A stretch of 64,000 bases of DNA, from contig NZ_JAGTXB010000002.1 in NCBI RefSeq assembly GCF_018224885.1, positions 1 to 64,000 of the forward strand, read 5' to 3'. The notes beneath the pieces are model-generated. The model worked only from the letters and a program-made list of their open reading frames with translations, did no database searches and was not told the DNA's origin. Origin of the DNA: Chitinophaga hostae (GTDB lineage: Bacteria > Bacteroidota > Bacteroidia > Chitinophagales > Chitinophagaceae). The position numbers were made by a program, and so were the translations under genes. Each line of letters begins with the position of its first letter. Within the stretch, counting starts at the first letter, position 1. Below are positions 1 through 8,288 of this stretch, in pieces.

Positions 1-2
1 GG

Positions 3-749
3 CGCAAAGGCTCAATGGTGGCTATGATCAAGGGTACTCAGTCTGAATTTCTGAAAGAAATACTGTTTAAAATCCCAAAGCGCCTGCGTGGGAGAGTACA
101 AGAAGTTACCATCGATATGTCTGGCAGCCTCAATAGCGCTGTCAAAGCCTGTTTCCCTAACGCCCATCGGGTGATAGATCGCTTCCATGTGCAACACCTG
201 GCTTTTGACGCGGTACAGGAGATAAGAATTAAACATCGTTGGGAGGCTCTGGAACAGGAGAATCTGGAATTTGAGCAGGCAAAACGAGTAGCAGTGAAGT
301 ATGAGCCTGCCAGGCTCGCTAACGGCGATACAGCTAAGCAACTGCTGGCAAGAAGCCGATACTTGCTCTTTAAGCATCCCAGGCTATGGACCAGAGAACA
401 ACAGCAAAGAGCCGAATTATTATTTAGCCATTATCCTCTCATTCACAAATCGTATCAGCTATCTCTGCGACTGGGTGAGGTTTACAGGCATTGTAAGTGC
501 AAAGAAGAAGCATTTAAGAAACTGGCCCTATGGTATAATGATGTAGAAGAAGCGGGAATATTATCTTTTAAAACCGTTGCAAGGACTATTAGAACTCATT
601 ATCTGGGTATTCTCAATTTCTTCAACAACAGGGCTACAAACGCCGCTGCTGAATCATTTAATGCCAAGATTAAGTCCTTTAGAAATGCCTTACGAGGCGT
701 CAGGGACGTGGAGTTTTTTCTCTACAGATTAACCAAACTATATGCTTAA
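3..749 (+). CDS. ISAon1-type (ISL3-like) DDE transposase, 3' part
   Basis: Catalytic part of a transposase. The frame is open to the left window edge, so the 5' end is missing and the first ATG at 15 is probably internal. Visible DDE features are Asp in VTIDMSGS, Asp in VIDRFHVQ and Glu in NAAAESFNAKIK, followed by a C-terminal FFLYRLTKLYA. The spacing and wording match the ISAon1 transposases common in Bacteroidota, where the N-terminal region can be a separate small ORF; that part would lie outside the window. The frame is intact to its stop, so the element may be active. It lies about 150 bp from an initiator tRNA gene. Confidence 0.85.
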   Translation, partial: RKGSMVAMIKGTQSEFLKEILFKIPKRLRGRVQEVTIDMSGSLNSAVKACFPNAHRVIDRFHVQHLAFDAVQEIRIKHRWEALEQENLEFEQAKRVAVKYEPARLANGDTAKQLLARSRYLLFKHPRLWTREQQQRAELLFSHYPLIHKSYQLSLRLGEVYRHCKCKEEAFKKLALWYNDVEEAGILSFKTVARTIRTHYLGILNFFNNRATNAAAESFNAKIKSFRNALRGVRDVEFFLYRLTKLYA

Positions 750-759
750 AATTTACCCA

Positions 760-800
760 ATCCCCCAAGTTTTCAACTTGATCCGGGTTGATGGCTAACA
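760..800. repeat. Possible right end of the ISAon1-type element
   Basis: A small palindrome, CAAGTT-TTC-AACTTG, lies just after the transposase stop, next to a CCCCC run. IS ends normally lie within about 50-100 bp of the transposase stop, so this is a reasonable place for the right inverted repeat. The left end is outside the window, so it cannot be matched. Confidence 0.3.
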
Positions 801-857
801 AGATTGCGATCTGCATAATGATGGCCTGTTGTAATAATACAATTTATTTTATATAAA

Positions 858-888
858 AAAAGTCCTGAACAAGATGTCCAGGACTTTT
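858..888 (-). terminator. Rho-independent terminator of the initiator tRNA
   Basis: A 10-bp stem (AAAAGTCCTG paired with CAGGACTTTT) with an 11-nt loop lies directly after the tRNA 3' end on the minus strand and is followed by a T-rich stretch. It could also stop transcription coming from the transposase on the plus strand. Confidence 0.8.
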
Positions 889-897
889 AACATTTTG

Positions 898-969
<72 letters not shown>

Positions 970-978
970 ATGTGGTTG

Positions 979-1008
979 CAAATGTAGGTAAATAATTTAA
1001 ACTACAAA
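979..1008 (-). promoter_or_regulatory. Promoter of initiator tRNA
   Basis: On the minus strand this reads TTTG-N18-TACATTTG, almost exactly the Bacteroidota housekeeping promoter (TTTG about 19 nt before TAnnTTTG). The -7 element ends about 10 nt before the tRNA 5' end. Confidence 0.75.
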
Positions 1009-1165
1009 ATTTAAGTGTTGTTTTTTTTCAACGCAGCTGCGCGTTTCGGGCGATTTGTTGTTTTCTGTTGCGGATGTGCTGCCTTGTAATAGGCTGTGGC
1101 GTTGTGTTTGAGAGAATGGTTAGGGTGCGTGCTTTTTACAGTAAAGAGTTGAAAAATATTTTTTT

Positions 1166-1225
1166 AAGATGATGAAATGATAAATAATTTATTAAAAAGA
1201 AAGTCATTTATCATTTCATCATCTT
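1166..1225. repeat. 20-bp perfect inverted repeat after the encapsulin operon
   Basis: Arms at 1166-1185 and 1206-1225 are exact reverse complements over 20 bp and are separated by a 20-nt AT-rich loop. It starts 11 bp beyond the stop of the cysteine desulfurase gene, so it would fold at the 3' end of the encapsulin mRNA. No clean T-run follows immediately, so it may act as a transcript-stabilising hairpin or a weak terminator rather than a classical one. Confidence 0.6.
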
Positions 1226-1235
1226 TATAAAGTGT

Positions 1236-2888
1236 TTAAATCCTGCTCCGCCGTAACCGTAATAAGGTGTTTACGAGCGTATCGATATCGGCGCAACTGT
1301 TGTAGAACGCCAGCGACGGTCTCACCGTACTTTCCACGCCAAATCTGCGCAGAATGGGTTGTGCGCAATGGTGACCCGACCGTACTGCGATACCTTCCTG
1401 GTTTAATGCGGCGCCTACCTGCTCAGTAGTGAAGTCTTTGAATACGAAAGACAGCACACTGGTCTTGTCGGGTGCGGTACCGATTAAACGTAAGCCTGGT
1501 ACATCTTTCAGCAGTTGTGTAGCATATGCCAACAGGTAATGTTCATATTGATATATAACATCAATGCCTATATGATTTACATAGTCGATGGCTGCGCCTA
1601 AGCCTACGGCATCGGCTATATTACCGGTACCGGCTTCAAAGCGGCCAGGGGCTGCATGATACTGGGTATGTTCGAAAGTAACATCTTTGATCATATTGCC
1701 GCCGCCCTGCCAGGGCTGCGTTTCGTTGAGCAATGCTTCTTTGCCGTAAAGCACGCCGATACCGGTAGGACCAAAAACTTTATGCCCTGAAAATACATAC
1801 CAGTCGCAGTTCAGGCGTTGCATATCGGCGCGCATATGCGATACTGCCTGTGCACCGTCGACCAGCACCCTGGCGCCGGCCTGATGTGCCAGGTCCACTA
1901 TTTGTTGCGCAGGTGTAACGGTGCCCAGTGCGTTGGATACCTGGGTAAACGATACCAGTTTTGTTTTTGGGCTGAGCAATTTTTGGTATTCGGCTAATAT
2001 AATTTGTCCGTCGTCATCTACCGGGATCACTTTAATCAGCAGTCCTTTTTTGTTAGCCAGCTGTTGCCACGGAACAATGTTGGCGTGGTGCTCGAGGTGG
2101 CTGAGAATAATTTCATCGCCGGCCTGCAGAAACTGTTCGCCCCAGCTTTTGGCGACGAGGTTGATAGCTTCTGTGGCGCCACGAACAAATATGATTTCGT
2201 TGACAGACGAGGCATTCAGAAAGGATCTCACTTTTTCGCGGGCGCCTTCATATGCATCGGTGGCGCGTGCAGCCAGTTCGTGTGCGGCACGATGGATATT
2301 TGAATTTTCGTGCTCGTAGAAACTGCTGATACGGTCTATCACCGCTCGTGGCTTTTGTGTGGTGGCAGCATTATCCAGCCAAATAAGGCGTCGTCCGTTT
2401 ACATGTTCCTGCAGGATCGGGAAATCGGCCCGGACGCGGTTAATATCCAGCGGTGGCTGGCTGGCGCCGGTGATACCAACTGTTTTTTCCGGCAGAAAAT
2501 AGTAGGAGGTGCTGCCCGGACCTGGTAACTGCGAAGTATACGAGGATGCCGGAATGCTTTTCAGCGCCTGTTGCAGTTGCTGCTCAAAAGAAGGATCATA
2601 GGCGGTAGGATGTTGCTGTGAAAGGGCCGAGGGCGATATGCCACTGCCAGCCACAGAAGCAGGTACGCCGTTATCAGAAAAATGAGGATCTGGTAAACTG
2701 GTCGGCGCCTGCGTAACATCCGTTACACTACCCTGTTGCAGCAGCGGGTCCTGGATGGGGGCAGCTGAAGCGTATGCCGGGGGCATGGCTTCATTACCGG
2801 ATTGCAGCGAGGAAAATAACTGGTTGGCCAGTTTTTCCAGGGCGGCAATATCCGGTAATCCATCGGTATTGAAATTACTTGTATTCAT
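1236..2888 (-). CDS. Cysteine desulfurase, family 2A encapsulin cargo
   Basis: PLP-dependent SufS/CsdA-type cysteine desulfurase that releases sulfane sulfur from L-cysteine. The catalytic domain starts near residue 148. The PLP lysine is Lys370 in SGHKVFGPTG, and the catalytic Cys508 lies in RSGHHCAQP. Residues 1-147 form an extra low-complexity segment rich in Pro, Ser, Gln and Ala, with a short predicted helix near the start and an LPGPGSTSYYFLPE patch at 121-134. Free SufS lacks such a segment. In family 2A encapsulin systems the equivalent disordered region docks the enzyme inside the shell. The start codon overlaps the end of the shell gene by 14 nt, so the two are translationally coupled. 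Function by homology is strong; encapsulation is inferred from the extension plus the shell neighbour. Confidence 0.92.
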   Translation of the reverse strand: MNTSNFNTDGLPDIAALEKLANQLFSSLQSGNEAMPPAYASAAPIQDPLLQQGSVTDVTQAPTSLPDPHFSDNGVPASVAGSGISPSALSQQHPTAYDPSFEQQLQQALKSIPASSYTSQLPGPGSTSYYFLPEKTVGITGASQPPLDINRVRADFPILQEHVNGRRLIWLDNAATTQKPRAVIDRISSFYEHENSNIHRAAHELAARATDAYEGAREKVRSFLNASSVNEIIFVRGATEAINLVAKSWGEQFLQAGDEIILSHLEHHANIVPWQQLANKKGLLIKVIPVDDDGQIILAEYQKLLSPKTKLVSFTQVSNALGTVTPAQQIVDLAHQAGARVLVDGAQAVSHMRADMQRLNCDWYVFSGHKVFGPTGIGVLYGKEALLNETQPWQGGGNMIKDVTFEHTQYHAAPGRFEAGTGNIADAVGLGAAIDYVNHIGIDVIYQYEHYLLAYATQLLKDVPGLRLIGTAPDKTSVLSFVFKDFTTEQVGAALNQEGIAVRSGHHCAQPILRRFGVESTVRPSLAFYNSCADIDTLVNTLLRLRRSRI

Positions 2889-3798
2889 GGTACTTGCCTA
2901 TTTCTACATCATCCAATACAGCAATAGCGTCATCTACCAGCACAGCCAGCGAACAGTAGAGGGAAACCAGGTAGGAGGCGATAGCCTGATGGTTAATACC
3001 CATGAAGCGTACGGATAATCCCGGCGACTGTTCCCCGGGAAGATTAGGCTGGTAAAGGCCTACTACGCCTTGCCTGCTTTCACCGGTGCGCAGTAAAATG
3101 ATCTTTGATTTGCCCTTTTCGATAGGTACTTTATCAGATGGAATCAGCGGAATGCCACGCCAGGTAATAAACTGGGAGCCAAACAGCGATACGGTGGGAG
3201 GCGGTACGCCACGACGGGTACATTCGCGGCCAAACGCAGCTATGGTAAGGGGATGCAGTAAAAAGAAGCCAGGTTCTTTCCACACTTTGGTGATGAGCTC
3301 ATCCAGGTCGTCCGGGGTGGGAGCGCCGGTGCGTGTTTTAATACGCTGGGAAGCTGCCACGCTGTGCAGCAGGCCATATTCCTTATTATTAATTAATTCG
3401 CTTTCCTGCCTTTCTTTGATTGTTTCAATGATCAGCCGTAGCTGTTCGCTGATCTGGTTATAAGGTTTGCTGTAAAGGTCGGATACACGGGTATGTACGT
3501 CCAGTACGGTGTTTACAGCACTGAGGTTGTACTCGCGGGGATTATCAATATAGTCCACAAAGGTTTGCGGCAGCTCGCGTTCATCCCTGCCGGAGCAATC
3601 GACCGTTACATTGCTCTCGTCCTTTACTTTGTTAAGGCGATATACGCCTGATTCTACCGGTATCCAGCTCATCAGCTTAGTGAGCCAGCGTGGTGTAATG
3701 GTAGACATTTGCGGCACCGTGCGGGTGGCAATGGCGAGTTGTCTTGCGGCTACGTCGCCGAGGGCCGTCTGAACTTTGTGTTGAATTTCATCTGCCAT
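2875..3798 (-). CDS. Family 2A encapsulin shell protein (SrpI-like)
   Basis: A 307-residue HK97-fold shell subunit of a protein nanocompartment. The start MADEIQHKVQTALGDVAARQ and the segment TPRWLTKLMSWIPVESGVYRLNKV resemble SrpI-type (family 2A) shells, as do the later regions around LLHPLTIAAFGRECTRRGVPPP and QGVVGLYQPNLPGEQSPGLSVRF. It is the first gene of the operon and overlaps its cargo gene. Family 2A shells self-assemble into icosahedral cages and package cysteine desulfurase; the related Acinetobacter system stores elemental sulfur. No cNMP-binding insertion of the family 2B kind is seen. The ATG at 3798 is the first in frame after the upstream hairpin region. Confidence 0.92.
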   Translation of the reverse strand: MADEIQHKVQTALGDVAARQLAIATRTVPQMSTITPRWLTKLMSWIPVESGVYRLNKVKDESNVTVDCSGRDERELPQTFVDYIDNPREYNLSAVNTVLDVHTRVSDLYSKPYNQISEQLRLIIETIKERQESELINNKEYGLLHSVAASQRIKTRTGAPTPDDLDELITKVWKEPGFFLLHPLTIAAFGRECTRRGVPPPTVSLFGSQFITWRGIPLIPSDKVPIEKGKSKIILLRTGESRQGVVGLYQPNLPGEQSPGLSVRFMGINHQAIASYLVSLYCSLAVLVDDAIAVLDDVEIGKYHEYK

Positions 3799-3840
3799 GG
3801 GAAGTCAGTTTTTGAAATTTTAGAAATGAAGTTTAGCTGA

Positions 3841-3879
3841 CCGGGAGGGAAAATGTGTGGTGGCTCATTTTTCTCCCGG
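3841..3879 (-). promoter_or_regulatory. 5' leader hairpin of the encapsulin operon
   Basis: An imperfect stem of about 14 bp (CCGGGAGGGAAAATG against CATTTTTCTCCCGG) lies 43 nt upstream of the shell start. There is no T-run on either side, so it is not an obvious terminator. It may be a leader structure or an operator. The rest of 3880-4032 shows no gene or clear promoter. Confidence 0.45.
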
Positions 3880-4032
3880 CGGTGGGTGTTATAAGGTTTA
3901 AATTAAGGCTTTTTGATTAAAATTCCACGTTAATCATTCATCGTTTCTGGCTTGGGCGCCCCGTGGCTGAAATCAGCATATTAATTAAAGAAGAGGTAAT
4001 ATGGGGAGGGGGTAACGGTGGCTGCTGACCAG

Positions 4033-4068
4033 GCCGGATAGATAACTGACCGCAGCTATCTATCCGGC
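4033..4068 (-). terminator. Hairpin after NIPSNAP gene
   Basis: A 12-bp perfect stem (GCCGGATAGATA with TATCTATCCGGC) sits 8 nt beyond the NIPSNAP stop. It lacks a T tract, so it is at best a non-canonical terminator or a 3'-end stabilising structure. Confidence 0.45.
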
Positions 4069-4075
4069 GCGGCAG

Positions 4076-4843
4076 TTATAGATCGGAGTAGTTGGTGGGC
4101 CTTAAAAAGAGAATATCCGATTTAGAGACATTGTGTGCATATTCTTCCATGGCCGACAGACTTTTCCATTTAGCATCTGCCCCAAAAGATTTCCAGTGTT
4201 CGTCCCGGTCTTCTTTACTGTTAAAGGTAGTCATGTACATCAGGTTGGGCATACGCGGACCGGAGATCACAGAAGCATAAAATACCGCATTAAAGTGAAG
4301 ATTTTTGAAGATGCCAATTTCGTCGCCGGTATTGAACATCTTCACTTTATTGACATGATATTTTTCTGAAGGGCTTTCATAGCTGCGCAATTCATATACC
4401 CGTTCGTTTTTTGGCGCTTGCAGTGAAGGCGCTTCCAGCACAGGCATTCCGGGAAATGCCTGGAGCAGTATGGATTCTATGCGGCTGTAGGCAATATTGT
4501 TCCAGGCAGCGTTCGTATACTCCTGACCGTTAGCCTGAAGCGTTTTATCTGCCTGCAGTGTTTTATCGAGGCCCGCAAACTGTTCCAGCGATTGGAAAGG
4601 GATGAGCACGTAGATCCTGATGTCGGCGGTATCTGCGGTTACCGGTTTAAAAATGCCCGCCTCTTTGATGCCCGCACGATGTATTGCCGGCAGCCAGGCC
4701 TTTTCCAGGTAATTGTCTATCACCGCTTCCTGTGCAGTTGTTTTCAGGTGATAGATTTTGATCTGGTAAAACTGTCGTTCTTTTGCAAACAGTGTGGTGG
4801 ATAATGTCATGATGAGTGCCAATAATAAAGTGGAATGTTTCAT
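4076..4843 (-). CDS. NIPSNAP family secreted protein
   Basis: A 255-residue protein with an N-terminal signal peptide (MKHSTLLLALIMTLSTTLFA) and two ferredoxin-like NIPSNAP segments: FYQIKIYHLKTTAQEAVIDNY near the start and VYELRSYESPSEKYHVNKV in the second half. This is a common secreted NIPSNAP-containing protein of Bacteroidota, of unknown biochemical role. I start it at 4843, because an earlier in-frame start at 4879 would put 12 unrelated residues before the signal peptide. It runs divergently from the SUFU-domain gene, with a 102-bp gap between the starts. Confidence 0.8.
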   Translation of the reverse strand: MKHSTLLLALIMTLSTTLFAKERQFYQIKIYHLKTTAQEAVIDNYLEKAWLPAIHRAGIKEAGIFKPVTADTADIRIYVLIPFQSLEQFAGLDKTLQADKTLQANGQEYTNAAWNNIAYSRIESILLQAFPGMPVLEAPSLQAPKNERVYELRSYESPSEKYHVNKVKMFNTGDEIGIFKNLHFNAVFYASVISGPRMPNLMYMTTFNSKEDRDEHWKSFGADAKWKSLSAMEEYAHNVSKSDILFLRPTNYSDL

Positions 4844-4890
4844 ATAAATATTAATTGTATAACTGACAAAATACTGCAAATAAATCAGGA

Positions 4891-4921
4891 TTTATAGTGA
4901 GGCCTGAATGCTGTATTTTTG
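4891..4921 (+). promoter_or_regulatory. Promoter of SUFU-domain gene
   Basis: TTTA-N19-TATTTTTG closely matches the Bacteroidota promoter, with an exact TAnnTTTG -7 element at 4914-4921. Transcription would begin near 4929, which rules out a TTG start at 4919 and supports the ATG at 4946. Confidence 0.65.
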
Positions 4922-4945
4922 AAGGATCTTAAAAAAAATGTAATT

Positions 4946-6061
4946 ATGTCTGAGCCGGTAATGTTGATAGACCAACCCAATAACAGGGGAACTTTATACG
5001 CCGTGGTAGAGCAGGATGAAAGAGTGGCTTATTTTTACCTGTACCCATCGGAACTGCTTACCTCCAAATATTCTCCGCGTCCCTGCTGGCTCCGTAACCT
5101 GCAGCCGGCGCCGGAAAAAAAAGATGTGGCCGCTATGAAGGAAGGAATGGCTCCTATGTTGCAGGCGGCGTTTTGTAATCATCCGCAGGGCAAGGAGCCA
5201 CTGGAGAAAGAGCGTATTTCCATTATATGGATGGAAGAAGGCGATGGCGCAGCGGTATTGTATGACGGCGAAATACTCGGCGTAATTCCCGGCTGGAGTT
5301 TATATAATGACGAACATGCCGTGGCCTACGCCGCTGATTGTATCGATGCCGGTGAAACCGATCGCCTGATGCCGCTGGGCAAGCGTGGCGGGAATGTAAT
5401 GCACGAACGCGTAGACCAGGCCGTGGCATTCTGGAATGAATGGACAGACGAAACCTCCCAGGCCTGGAGTGTTTTACAGGATAAGTACATCCAGTCTTAT
5501 GAAGCCGTATATGGTCCCATCCTGCAATATTATGCCATAGATGGTGGTCAGTGGCCTCCGATGGCCCTGGGTAAGTTTGAAAAAGATGACATCGTATACC
5601 TCTTTACGTTGGGGATGGGTATACGGCCCATGCCTTGGGTAGAACTGCTGTATAGCGACCGGTCGCCTGGTTTCCGCCGCATGGAACTAGCGATGGCGGT
5701 TAGTAAGAGCGATTTTACCGATAAAGAGATTATGGCCATGGCAGGACTCATGTCCGGCTTGTCTGACCGCCCCTGGAAACAAGTTACCTGGCTGGGGGAA
5801 GGGCATACCGTTAGCGGGGAAGATTTGCCGGCCCCATTTGAAAGCGTAGTATTATCTGCCGCTTTATATAACGGGCCGGTGATTAATCTGCCGGAGGTAT
5901 ATGGCGATAAGGTGAATTTGTACTGGTTATCGCCTATTACAAAGCTGGAACGCGAGTTTGCACATTTCAGGCCCAATGCCGGGTATGATTTGCTGGAGAA
6001 GATGATTCACTATAACCTGAATCATGTGGTGAGAAAAAGAACGGAGTTACCGTTTGAGTAG
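4946..6061 (+). CDS. Suppressor-of-fused (SUFU) domain protein
   Basis: A cytosolic protein of 371 residues without signal peptide or membrane segments. The second half (about residues 180-370) looks like the bacterial SUFU domain. It contains FEKDDIVYLFTLGMGIRPMPWVEL, the stretch MELAMAVSKSDFTDKEIM, and the terminal LSPITKLEREFAHFRPN...GYDLLEK. SUFU-domain proteins in bacteria often act as immunity or accessory proteins, but no toxin gene is adjacent here, so the role is unknown. ATG 4946 is preferred over TTG 4919 because of the promoter position. It is followed by a strong terminator. Confidence 0.7.
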   Translation: MSEPVMLIDQPNNRGTLYAVVEQDERVAYFYLYPSELLTSKYSPRPCWLRNLQPAPEKKDVAAMKEGMAPMLQAAFCNHPQGKEPLEKERISIIWMEEGDGAAVLYDGEILGVIPGWSLYNDEHAVAYAADCIDAGETDRLMPLGKRGGNVMHERVDQAVAFWNEWTDETSQAWSVLQDKYIQSYEAVYGPILQYYAIDGGQWPPMALGKFEKDDIVYLFTLGMGIRPMPWVELLYSDRSPGFRRMELAMAVSKSDFTDKEIMAMAGLMSGLSDRPWKQVTWLGEGHTVSGEDLPAPFESVVLSAALYNGPVINLPEVYGDKVNLYWLSPITKLEREFAHFRPNAGYDLLEKMIHYNLNHVVRKRTELPFE

Positions 6062-6074
6062 CATTAATGATAGC

Positions 6075-6120
6075 AGCCCGGCATGGAGAAGCATCCAGCT
6101 TGCCATGCCGGGCTGTTTTA
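6075..6120 (+). terminator. Terminator after SUFU-domain gene
   Basis: A 12-bp perfect stem (AGCCCGGCATGG with CCATGCCGGGCT) is followed by GTTTTA, 13 nt after the stop codon. Confidence 0.85.
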
Positions 6121-6224
6121 CCCTTATTCACAGTGTATTTCAAAAAAATCTCAAAAAAACTTTAAAAACCCTGTAACGAAATCCCTCCACCAGCTACTAA
6201 TCCTGAAAAGAAAATACAAAGCAT

Positions 6225-7097
6225 ATGAAAAACATCTATAAAAGTATTGCAGCATTAGTAGTAACGGGTTTATTTGCGGGCAGAGCTACCGCGCAACAAG
6301 CGCAGCCCGCCCTGGAGAAATCCCTGCTATGGGAAGTTAGCGGCAACGGACTGGATAAGCCTTCTTATATATATGGCACCACCCACATGATCTGTGAAGC
6401 CGATTTTATTGTGAGAGACAAAGTAAAACACGCGTTTGAAAAGTCGACCCAGCTGGTCATTGAAGCCAATATCCTCGACCCTAATATGAACGAGATCCTG
6501 ACAAAAGCCATGACGTCCGATATACCCCAGCATCAGAAGCTATCTCCCGCCGATTATAATATGGTAGACTCTATCTTAAAACTAAAATGTGGTATCCCCT
6601 TCAAATTACTGGACAATTATAAACTGAGCGCTGTAGTGTCCGTGATAGCGCAGAAATCATTCCCTTGCGCAGTTACCAAATCCTATGAAGCCACTTTCCT
6701 GGAAATGGCGAAAGGCTGCAACAAGCCTATCATGGCATTGGAAGGACTGGCCGAACAGGTAGACTATCTAAATAAATCTTTTACAGAAGAACAGATTTTA
6801 TCACAGGTAAGGGATTTTGATAACTCAAAGAAAGAAAGCCTGGATTTGATTTCAAAGTATAAGGAAGAAGATCTGATGGGAGTATATGCCAACATAACGG
6901 CGCCCAACCGTATGGATGAAAACGCGATGCACTGGATGCTGGAAGTAAGGAACGGTAACTGGGTAAATAAAATGCCGGAGATAATGAAGCAGCAAAGTTC
7001 TTTCTTCGCAGTAGGTGCAGCTCACCTGCCCGGACCTATAGGTTTAATCATACAATTAAGAGCAAAAGGATACACCGTTAGGCCCATTATGAACTAA
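6225..7097 (+). CDS. TraB/GumN family protein
   Basis: A 290-residue exported protein with signal peptide (residues 1-23, cleavage after ATAQ). The TraB/GumN fold is marked by LLWEVSGNGLDKPSYIYGTTHM near the N-terminus and the C-terminal GAAHLPGPIGLIIQLRAKGY. These carry the GxxH motifs that are thought to be metal-binding or catalytic in the related Tiki-type proteases. Its bacterial substrate is unknown. The gene is first in an apparent three-gene operon with an ECF sigma factor 11 nt downstream and a membrane protein, which suggests a link to envelope sensing; that link is inference from position only. Confidence 0.85.
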   Translation: MKNIYKSIAALVVTGLFAGRATAQQAQPALEKSLLWEVSGNGLDKPSYIYGTTHMICEADFIVRDKVKHAFEKSTQLVIEANILDPNMNEILTKAMTSDIPQHQKLSPADYNMVDSILKLKCGIPFKLLDNYKLSAVVSVIAQKSFPCAVTKSYEATFLEMAKGCNKPIMALEGLAEQVDYLNKSFTEEQILSQVRDFDNSKKESLDLISKYKEEDLMGVYANITAPNRMDENAMHWMLEVRNGNWVNKMPEIMKQQSSFFAVGAAHLPGPIGLIIQLRAKGYTVRPIMN

Positions 7098-7108
7098 AGC
7101 AACCAAAC

Positions 7109-7612
7109 TTGAAAAGCAGGGAAAAAGAATTTCTTGACCTCATTGAAACACATAAAGGGATTATCCACAAGATTTCCAAAATGTATATGGATGCGGAAGA
7201 TGATCAGCAGGACTTAACCCAGGAAATCATTTACCAGCTATGGAAATCTTTTGACTCCTTCCAGCAACAAAGTCGTTTTTCTACCTGGATGTACCGGGTT
7301 GCGCTAAATACGGCATTGGTATTCTTCAAAAAAGAAAAAAGAAAATTGGCGGTTACTGATATGATGCCGGAGCATATTGCGACAGAGGATAATGTAGCCG
7401 CTGCAAAAGAACTGCAACTGGCACATTTTTATAAGGCAGTACAAAAGCTGGAAAGAATAGAGAAGGCGCTGGTTTTTCTTCATCTCGAAAATTACTCGCA
7501 TAAGGAAATAGGAGAGAACCTCGGTATCTCAGAAGGGAATGCAAGAACGAAGCTCAGCAGGGCAAAAGACAAATTAAAAGAACTTATTAAACAACAAGGT
7601 TATGAATTTTGA
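7109..7612 (+). CDS. ECF sigma-70 factor (TTG start)
   Basis: A 167-residue ECF sigma factor. Region 2 lies around QQDLTQEIIYQLWKSFDSFQ with the downstream FSTWMYRVALNTAL. Region 4 is the C-terminal HTH, HKEIGENLGISEGNARTKLSRA. The only start that keeps the conserved N-terminal KSREKEFLDLIETHKGIIHK is TTG at 7109, since no ATG precedes region 2 in this frame. The 11-nt overlap with the next gene indicates coupling to the putative anti-sigma partner. It directs RNA polymerase to its own regulon, probably including this operon. Confidence 0.88.
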   Translation: MKSREKEFLDLIETHKGIIHKISKMYMDAEDDQQDLTQEIIYQLWKSFDSFQQQSRFSTWMYRVALNTALVFFKKEKRKLAVTDMMPEHIATEDNVAAAKELQLAHFYKAVQKLERIEKALVFLHLENYSHKEIGENLGISEGNARTKLSRAKDKLKELIKQQGYEF

Positions 7613-8225
7613 TGATATAAAATCAGCCTGGAGCAACGACAACGACGATAATGTGGTGGTGCCTTCCAGTGTGGACCAGCTGAAAACACTGCAGCTGCCG
7701 GTGGAGAAGCTTCGTTCCAATATGAAGATCGAATTTTATGTACAGTTGTTCAGTCTTATTCTTATAGGATTTTTACCCAGGTATACTTACTTCGCCCCGG
7801 TGCTGATCATACCTTTTTATGTAGTATATTTTGTAGCAGTGGCCATCTCTGTTTATTACTTTTTCAAATTTCACCTTTTTTATAAACAGCTGAATACGGC
7901 TACATTACGTTCGAAAGACAGGTTGTACGCGTTGTACTATGAGGCTAAGCTGAGTATTGAAATGTATAAATCTTACGCCTATACGCTGATTCCCTTTGCC
8001 TTGCTGGAAATGGCCATGCATATGGCGAGCAGACAGGATAGCAAGATGAAAGCAGTTTTTCAGGCGGCTGTAACCAACCAGGCAATTGCCATTACAATGG
8101 TGTCCGTTTTTTTAGCGATGTTATTATTGCTGATGGCTATTACTACATTTTGGGTGAATAGTTATTATGGAAAATATATGAAGCAAATAGGGAAAGTACT
8201 GGAAGAATTTAAAGAAGCTGCCTAG
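7602..8225 (+). CDS. Four-TM membrane protein, putative anti-sigma factor
   Basis: A 207-residue protein with a short cytosolic N-terminal part (1-42, beginning MNFDDIKSAWSNDN) and four hydrophobic segments at about 43-60, 63-88, 123-141 and 160-184. It overlaps the sigma gene by 11 nt. Small membrane proteins starting with a DIKSAW-type segment are regularly found right after ECF sigma genes in Bacteroidota and are assumed to be their anti-sigma factors. No zinc-finger (ZAS) motif is present, so the anti-sigma role is inferred from gene order. Confidence 0.7.
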   Translation: MNFDDIKSAWSNDNDDNVVVPSSVDQLKTLQLPVEKLRSNMKIEFYVQLFSLILIGFLPRYTYFAPVLIIPFYVVYFVAVAISVYYFFKFHLFYKQLNTATLRSKDRLYALYYEAKLSIEMYKSYAYTLIPFALLEMAMHMASRQDSKMKAVFQAAVTNQAIAITMVSVFLAMLLLLMAITTFWVNSYYGKYMKQIGKVLEEFKEAA

Positions 8226-8237
8226 TTTTTCGGCAAT

Positions 8238-8279
8238 AAAAAAAGGGTTTGATAGTGGTAACTATCAAACCCTTTTTTT
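8238..8279. terminator. Bidirectional terminator
   Basis: A long stem (AAAAAAAGGGTTTGATAGT with ACTATCAAACCCTTTTTTT) with a 4-nt loop lies between two convergent genes. It has A and T tracts on both sides and can serve the anti-sigma operon (plus) and the GDPD operon (minus). Confidence 0.92.
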
Positions 8280-8288
8280 ATTGATGAG

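Noticed and set aside
4919..4945. TTG start of the SUFU-domain gene at 4919
   Set aside because: It lies inside the -7 element of a good promoter; ATG 4946 is downstream of the expected transcription start.
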